Shown: piece after piece, positions 39,443-43,222 of the stretch
How positions within the stretch are numbered: position 1 is the stretch's first letter
Layout of the letters: the number at the start of each line of letters is the position of its first letter
DNA from: Xanthobacteraceae bacterium
GTDB lineage: Bacteria; Pseudomonadota; Alphaproteobacteria; Rhizobiales; Xanthobacteraceae
Direction of reading: 5' to 3'
Assembly (NCBI GenBank): GCA_028290465.1
Contig: JAQGJU010000075.1
Span: 1 to 43,222 of the forward strand
Length of the DNA stretch: 43,222 nucleotides
Notes under the pieces: model-generated
The model's input: only the letters and a program-made list of their open reading frames with translations
What the model was told of the DNA's origin: nothing
The model's database searches: none
Program-made: the position numbers and the translations under genes

Positions 39443-39574
39443 ATGACGCCGCGCATCCTGTTTCTCAACGGTCCCGGCACCAATCTCTACGGGCTGGACG
39501 TCAAAGGCACCTACGGGACCGAGAGTTTTCCCCAGATCGAGGCGCGGCTCCTCAAGCAGGCAGCCACAGCATGA
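39443..39574 (+). pseudogene. N-terminal fragment of a type II 3-dehydroquinate dehydratase (AroQ-like), 43 codons
   Basis: The frame reads MTPRILFLNGPGTNLYGLDV, then KGTYGTESFPQIEARLLKQAATA and stops. ILFLNGP--N-YG------YG-ESF--IEARL is the N-terminal signature of type II dehydroquinases, which are about 145 residues long; here everything after the first quarter, including the catalytic histidine, is missing. The fragment keeps a ribosome site (GAGG seven bases before the ATG), and its TGA overlaps the ATG of the dehydrogenase (ATGA). It may be a relic left by a deletion, now serving as a translated leader. The homology is judged by eye. Confidence 0.7.
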
Positions 39575-40506
39575 GCCGGGACGCGCTGGTGTTCTACAGC
39601 GACTTCGACGATGCCGGCGCCTGGAAGAAGATGCTGACGTCGGAATTGCCGGATCTGGATTTTCGCAACGATGTAGCGGCTGGCGATCTGGCCGATGTGC
39701 GCTACGCGCTGGTCTGGAAGCCGCCGGCTGGATTCTTCGCACGGTTTCCGAACCTCGCGATGGTGACCAATCTGGGCGCCGGGGTGGATTCGTTGGTCGG
39801 GCGGGACGACCTGCCGGACGTGCCGATCACGCGGCTCAGCGACACCGGCATGGTGTCGCTGATGACCAGCTATGTGATGTTTTCGGTGATCCGCTACGCC
39901 CGCGACATTCATCTGTTCGAGCGCGCGCAACGCCGCCGCGAATGGCACTACGTGCATCCGCGCGCGCTGGCCGCCATCAAGGTCGGCGTGCTGGGTCTCG
40001 GCGAATTGGGCGCGCCGGCGGCCAAGGCGCTGGCCGGGCTCGGCTTCAACGTGCGCGGCTGGAGCCGCAGCCCGAAGAGCATCGAAGGCGTGAGATGCAG
40101 CGCCGGCCTAGAGACGCTGGACGGCTTCCTGGCGGATACCGAAATCCTGGTCGTCATGCTGCCGCTGACGCCGGAAACGCGGTCGCTGCTGGATAACCGG
40201 CGCCTGTCTTTGTTGCCGCACGCAGCCAAGCTGATCAATGCCTCGCGGGGCGCCGTGGTCGACGAGGCGGCGCTGATCGCGGCGCTGCAATCCGGCCAGA
40301 TCGCCGAAGCGACACTCGACGTGTTCACGGTCGAGCCATTGCCGGCCGATCACGCATTCTGGGGCATGGAGAACGTGCTGATCACGCCGCATCTCGCCAG
40401 CATCACGGTGCCGGAAGCCGCGGCCCGCGAAGTCGCCGAGAGCATCCGCCGGGTCCGCGCCGGGCTGGCGCCGCTTCACCTTATCGACGCGCGGCGGGGT
40501 TATTGA
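39571..40506 (+). CDS. D-2-hydroxyacid dehydrogenase, glyoxylate/hydroxypyruvate reductase A type
   Basis: A 311-residue NAD(P)-dependent dehydrogenase close in length and pattern to E. coli GhrA. The nucleotide loop is GLGELG (142-147); the catalytic set is R226 (NASRGAVVDE), E255 (DVFTVEPLPADHAFW) and H274 (ITPHLASIT). WSRSPKS after the second strand suggests NADPH preference, since it offers arginine and serine in place of an aspartate. It would reduce glyoxylate or hydroxypyruvate. Its start codon overlaps the stop of the AroQ fragment upstream; it is convergent with the metallohydrolase gene across 293 bp. Confidence 0.92.
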   Translation: MSRDALVFYSDFDDAGAWKKMLTSELPDLDFRNDVAAGDLADVRYALVWKPPAGFFARFPNLAMVTNLGAGVDSLVGRDDLPDVPITRLSDTGMVSLMTSYVMFSVIRYARDIHLFERAQRRREWHYVHPRALAAIKVGVLGLGELGAPAAKALAGLGFNVRGWSRSPKSIEGVRCSAGLETLDGFLADTEILVVMLPLTPETRSLLDNRRLSLLPHAAKLINASRGAVVDEAALIAALQSGQIAEATLDVFTVEPLPADHAFWGMENVLITPHLASITVPEAAAREVAESIRRVRAGLAPLHLIDARRGY

Positions 40507-40799
40507 TCCGGGCTGCGGAGGCGGGAAGGCGCATGCCATGCTTGAAGCCTGCGAGCACGTCGGCAAAGTCGTGCTGCGGGGCTGACCCCGGCAATGCCAT
40601 CCTCGATTCGCATAAGACATATTATGGAATATAACTATATGGCCAGATTGGCCATGTGGCTGCGCAGGCGCCTCAGCAAGCCCGCGCAAGCTACGGTTCT
40701 GGCTTGCAAATGCCCGCTGTCCGACGGCAGCACGGCGTCTGAAAAGCCGGCCGAGTTGAGCACGACAAGACGGCCCGTCAGCGCCAATTCACAACGCGC
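40507..40799. other. Intergenic region with AT-rich patch and small palindromes
   Basis: Between two convergent genes. It holds AGCACG/CGTGCT around 40554-40575, GGGG-CTGA-CCCC just after, an AT-rich patch at about 40605-40642, and the 7-bp palindrome ATGGCCA-GAT-TGGCCAT (40639-40655). An open frame from 40594 runs into the next gene's antisense and has no ribosome site. I see no supported gene. Confidence 0.5.
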
Positions 40800-41600
40800 T
40801 CAGCCGTCGATGACGACCTTCATGCCGTCATAGGCCGGCACCACGTTGGCCGGCAGTTGCGCGGCCAGCACGGCGTAATCCAGGTCGGTATGCAGGTTGG
40901 TCAGGATGGCGCGGCGCGGCGCCAAGCGCTTGATCCAGGCCAAGGCCTCGGCAACCGAAAAATGGCTCGGATGCTGGGTCCAGCGCAGCGCATCGATGAT
41001 CCACAGATCGAGGCCTTCGAACGCCGCAATGCTGGGTTCCGGGATGTCGCGCAGATCGGCCGAGTAGGCGACGTCACCGAAGCGAAAGCCGAGCGCCGGA
41101 ATGTCGCCATGGTCGACCAGGATCGGCAAAGCATCAATCGGACCACCCTCACCCATGATCACCACCGGACGGTCCGGCACCAGCCGGTGCTCGCTGACGA
41201 TCGGCGGGTAGGTGCTGCCGGGCGGCGTCATGAAGCAATAGCCGAACCGCGCATGCATCGCCCGCGAGGTCGGCTCGTCGAGATACGCGTCGATCTTGCG
41301 CCGGGCCAGAATGAACAGGCCGCGCAGGTCGTCGATGCCGTGGGTGTGGTCGGCGTGCTCGTGGGTGTACAGCACCGCGTCGAGATGCCGGACGTCGGCG
41401 TCGAGCAATTGTTCGCGCAGATCCGGCGAGGTATCGACCAGCAGTTTGGTGTCGCCACCGGCGCCATGACGCTCGACCAGCATCGAGCAGCGGCGGCGGC
41501 GGTTCTTCGGATTAGTCGGGTCGCACTGGCCCCAGCCCAGCGCCGGACGCGGCACGCCGCCGGACGATCCGCAGCCCAGGATAGTGAAGGTGACGCTCAT
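40800..41600 (-). CDS. Metallo-beta-lactamase-fold hydrolase, PhnP-like
   Basis: A 266-residue metallohydrolase. The metal site is THEHADHTHG (H80, H82, D84, H85), with further ligands in LVDHGDIPALGF and YSADLRD and a final NLHTDLDY. The N-terminal GCGSSGGVPRP and the double cysteine region NRRRRCSMLV resemble PhnP, a phosphodiesterase for cyclic ribose phosphates. No phn genes are near, and in alphaproteobacteria this gene follows metG-tatD, so the substrate is uncertain. The start overlaps the tatD stop (ATGA), which makes the pair translationally coupled. Confidence 0.9.
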   Translation of the reverse strand: MSVTFTILGCGSSGGVPRPALGWGQCDPTNPKNRRRRCSMLVERHGAGGDTKLLVDTSPDLREQLLDADVRHLDAVLYTHEHADHTHGIDDLRGLFILARRKIDAYLDEPTSRAMHARFGYCFMTPPGSTYPPIVSEHRLVPDRPVVIMGEGGPIDALPILVDHGDIPALGFRFGDVAYSADLRDIPEPSIAAFEGLDLWIIDALRWTQHPSHFSVAEALAWIKRLAPRRAILTNLHTDLDYAVLAAQLPANVVPAYDGMKVVIDG

Positions 41601-42406
41601 GCGGCGCTGTCGCTCAGCTTGGCGTCGGGACGCGGCACCTTGGCGAACAGCCGGAAGAAATTCTCGGTGGTCTGGCGCGCGATCTCGTCGAACGAAACGC
41701 CGCGGGTTTCGGCCAGGACCTTCGCGGTCTCAACCACATAGGACGGTTCGTTGCGCTTACCCCGGAACTTGCCGGGAGCAAGGTAGGGCGCATCGGTCTC
41801 GATCAGGATGCGGTCGGCCGGCAGATCGCGCGCGATGGCGCGCAGATCCTCGGCGGACTTCTTGAACGTTATGATCCCGGTGAAGCCGATATAGAGGCCG
41901 AGTTCGACAGCCTTGAACGCCAGTTCGCGGCCGCCGGTGTAGCAGTGCAGAACCGCCGGGAAGGGCCCCTTCCCGACCTCTTCGATCAGGATGTTCTGGC
42001 AATCCTCGTCGGCACTGCGGGTGTGAATGACCAACGGCAATTGGGTGCGCCGCGCTGCCTCGATATGGCGGCGAAAGCCTCGCGCCTGCGCTTCCTTCGG
42101 CCCGGTGTCGTAGTGATAGTCGAGCCCGGCCTCGCCGATCGCCACCACCTTCGGGTGCTCGGTCGCAGCGACGAGCTCGTCAGCGGTGACGTCCGGCTCT
42201 TCATCGGCATGGTGCGGATGGGTGCCGACCGAGCAGAATACATCCGGGAATCGCTCCGCGATTCCAAGAACCTCGGCGTGTCGCTTCACCCGAGTTGAGA
42301 TCGTCACTAACCTACCAATTCCTACCGCGCGCGCGCGCGCCACCACCGCATCGAGCTCCGACGCGAAATCCGGGAAATCGAGGTGGCAGTGGCTGTCGAC
42401 CAGCAT
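41597..42406 (-). CDS. tatD: TatD-family metal-dependent deoxyribonuclease
   Basis: A 269-residue TIM-barrel hydrolase. Metal ligands H6 and H8 are in VDSHCHLDF, the glutamate in VVAIGEAGLDYHYD, the histidines in LVIHTRSA and VLHCYTGG, and the aspartate in LIETDAPYLAPGKFRGKRNEP. TatD proteins are 3'-5' exonucleases tied to DNA repair and turnover. It starts 3 bp after the metG stop and overlaps the metallohydrolase start, so metG-tatD-hydrolase forms one operon. Confidence 0.95.
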   Translation of the reverse strand: MLVDSHCHLDFPDFASELDAVVARARAVGIGRLVTISTRVKRHAEVLGIAERFPDVFCSVGTHPHHADEEPDVTADELVAATEHPKVVAIGEAGLDYHYDTGPKEAQARGFRRHIEAARRTQLPLVIHTRSADEDCQNILIEEVGKGPFPAVLHCYTGGRELAFKAVELGLYIGFTGIITFKKSAEDLRAIARDLPADRILIETDAPYLAPGKFRGKRNEPSYVVETAKVLAETRGVSFDEIARQTTENFFRLFAKVPRPDAKLSDSAA

Positions 42407-42409
42407 GGC

Positions 42410-43222
42410 TTATTTGGCCTCGGTTGCCACGGGCTCGACATAACGCGGGAACACCGGGCTCGGCACCGGCAGCGTCGCGCCGGCCGGCAGACGCTCGGGC
42501 AATGCCGCGAAGTCGCGCCGGTCGGCCGCGACCGCCAGGAGGTCGAGCAGCTTCGCCGAGGCCTCCGGCATCACGAACTGCGCCATGATCGCGACCTGCC
42601 GGATCACCTCGGCCGTGACATACAGCACCGTGCCCTGGCGCGCCGGATCGGTCTTGGCGAGGGCCCAGGGCGCCTCCCCGGCGAAATACCGGTTGGCCTC
42701 GGCGACCACCGCCCACACCGTGTTGAGCACCTGGTGCAGCGCCTGCGTCTGCATCCACTCGCGCGCCTTGGCCAGCATGCCGTCGGCGGCCGCCAGGATC
42801 GCCTGATCGTTCTCGGTGAACGCGCCGGGCGTCGGCAGCACGCCGCCGAACTGCTTGCCGACCATGGTCAGCGAACGCTGCGCCAGGTTGCCGAGGTCGT
42901 TGGCGAGATCGGCGTTGATCCGCGCCACGATGGCGTCGTGGTTGTAATTGCCGTCCTGACCGAACGGCACTTCGCGCAGGAAAAAGTACCGCAGCGGATC
43001 GACCCCGTAGGCGTCGGCCAGCGAGAACGGATCGATCACGTTGCCGACCGACTTCGACATCTTCTCGCCGCGGTTGAACAGGAAGCCGTGCGAATAGATC
43101 CGGCGCGGAATCTCGACGCCGGCCGACATCAGGAACGCCGGCCAATACACCGCGTGGAAGCGCACGATGTCCTTGCCGATCACATGCAGGTCGGCCGGCC
43201 AGTAGCGCTTGAATTTGTCGCC
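42410..43222 (-). CDS. metG: Methionyl-tRNA synthetase, C-terminal 270 residues (runs off the window)
   Basis: The visible part begins [30 protein letters not shown], with the KMSKS loop in [15 protein letters not shown], then [18 protein letters not shown] and the anticodon-binding helical domain. The protein ends [15 protein letters not shown] with no C-terminal tRNA-binding (OB) domain, as in the short class of bacterial MetRS. The frame is open to the window edge. It is the first gene of a metG-tatD-hydrolase operon. Confidence 0.97.
   Translation of the reverse strand, partial: GDKFKRYWPADLHVIGKDIVRFHAVYWPAFLMSAGVEIPRRIYSHGFLFNRGEKMSKSVGNVIDPFSLADAYGVDPLRYFFLREVPFGQDGNYNHDAIVARINADLANDLGNLAQRSLTMVGKQFGGVLPTPGAFTENDQAILAAADGMLAKAREWMQTQALHQVLNTVWAVVAEANRYFAGEAPWALAKTDPARQGTVLYVTAEVIRQVAIMAQFVMPEASAKLLDLLAVAADRRDFAALPERLPAGATLPVPSPVFPRYVEPVATEAK

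Noticed and set aside
40594-40833. 79-codon frame between the dehydrogenase and the metallohydrolase
   Set aside because: No ribosome site, runs into the antisense of the next gene, and no family recognised.

Overview
The window looks like chromosomal DNA of an alphaproteobacterium of the order Hyphomicrobiales (Rhizobiales), most like the Bradyrhizobium/Rhodopseudomonas relatives. The grounds are the gene order dusB-ntrB-ntrC-ntrY-ntrX-dat-hfq-hflX, a fused ispDF gene, the lipA-coq10 pair, direct-repeat SOS boxes of the GAAC-N7-GAAC type, high GC content, and small palindromic repeats of kinds I associate with this group. No database search was possible; names rest on motifs and remembered family sequences. 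I saw no rRNA, tRNA, CRISPR array, insertion sequence, phage gene or replication origin.

Layout. 1-5.3 kb: the 5' end of uvrA and the ssb gene, each with its own perfect alphaproteobacterial LexA box, separated by a TPR-methyltransferase gene and an outer-membrane beta-barrel gene. 5.3-9.4 kb: a small membrane protein, marC, gyrA and a small secreted protein. 9.6-14.1 kb: coaD, a periplasmic and a cytoplasmic cyclophilin with a TonB/TolA-like exported protein between them, then queA and tgt for queuosine; this Tgt lacks three of its four zinc ligands. 14.2-21.7 kb: an RND efflux permease, its membrane fusion protein and a response regulator on the minus strand, facing a response regulator and histidine kinase on the plus strand. 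21.8-24.8 kb: two paralogous Bug/TctC binding proteins flanking a LigI-like lactonase. 24.9-28 kb: lipA, coq10/ratA, a pncC-type cinA gene and ispDF. 28.2-38.5 kb: the nitrogen-control cluster dusB-ntrBC-ntrYX, then a D-amino-acid transaminase, hfq and hflX. 38.5-43.2 kb: mazG, a truncated aroQ relic coupled to a GhrA-like dehydrogenase, a PhnP-like metallohydrolase, tatD and the 3' part of metG.

Most of the window is housekeeping. The parts that reward a second look are: the zinc-less Tgt; the aroQ fragment with its own ribosome binding site and ATGA coupling to the dehydrogenase; the two copies of a 49-bp palindrome that overlap the stop codons of coaD and of the RND gene; the Bug-lactonase-Bug cassette with no membrane transporter subunits beside it; the two head-to-head response regulators with two palindromes about two helical turns apart between them; and the duplicated SOS operators. 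I do not see a clearly new defence or mobile system here.
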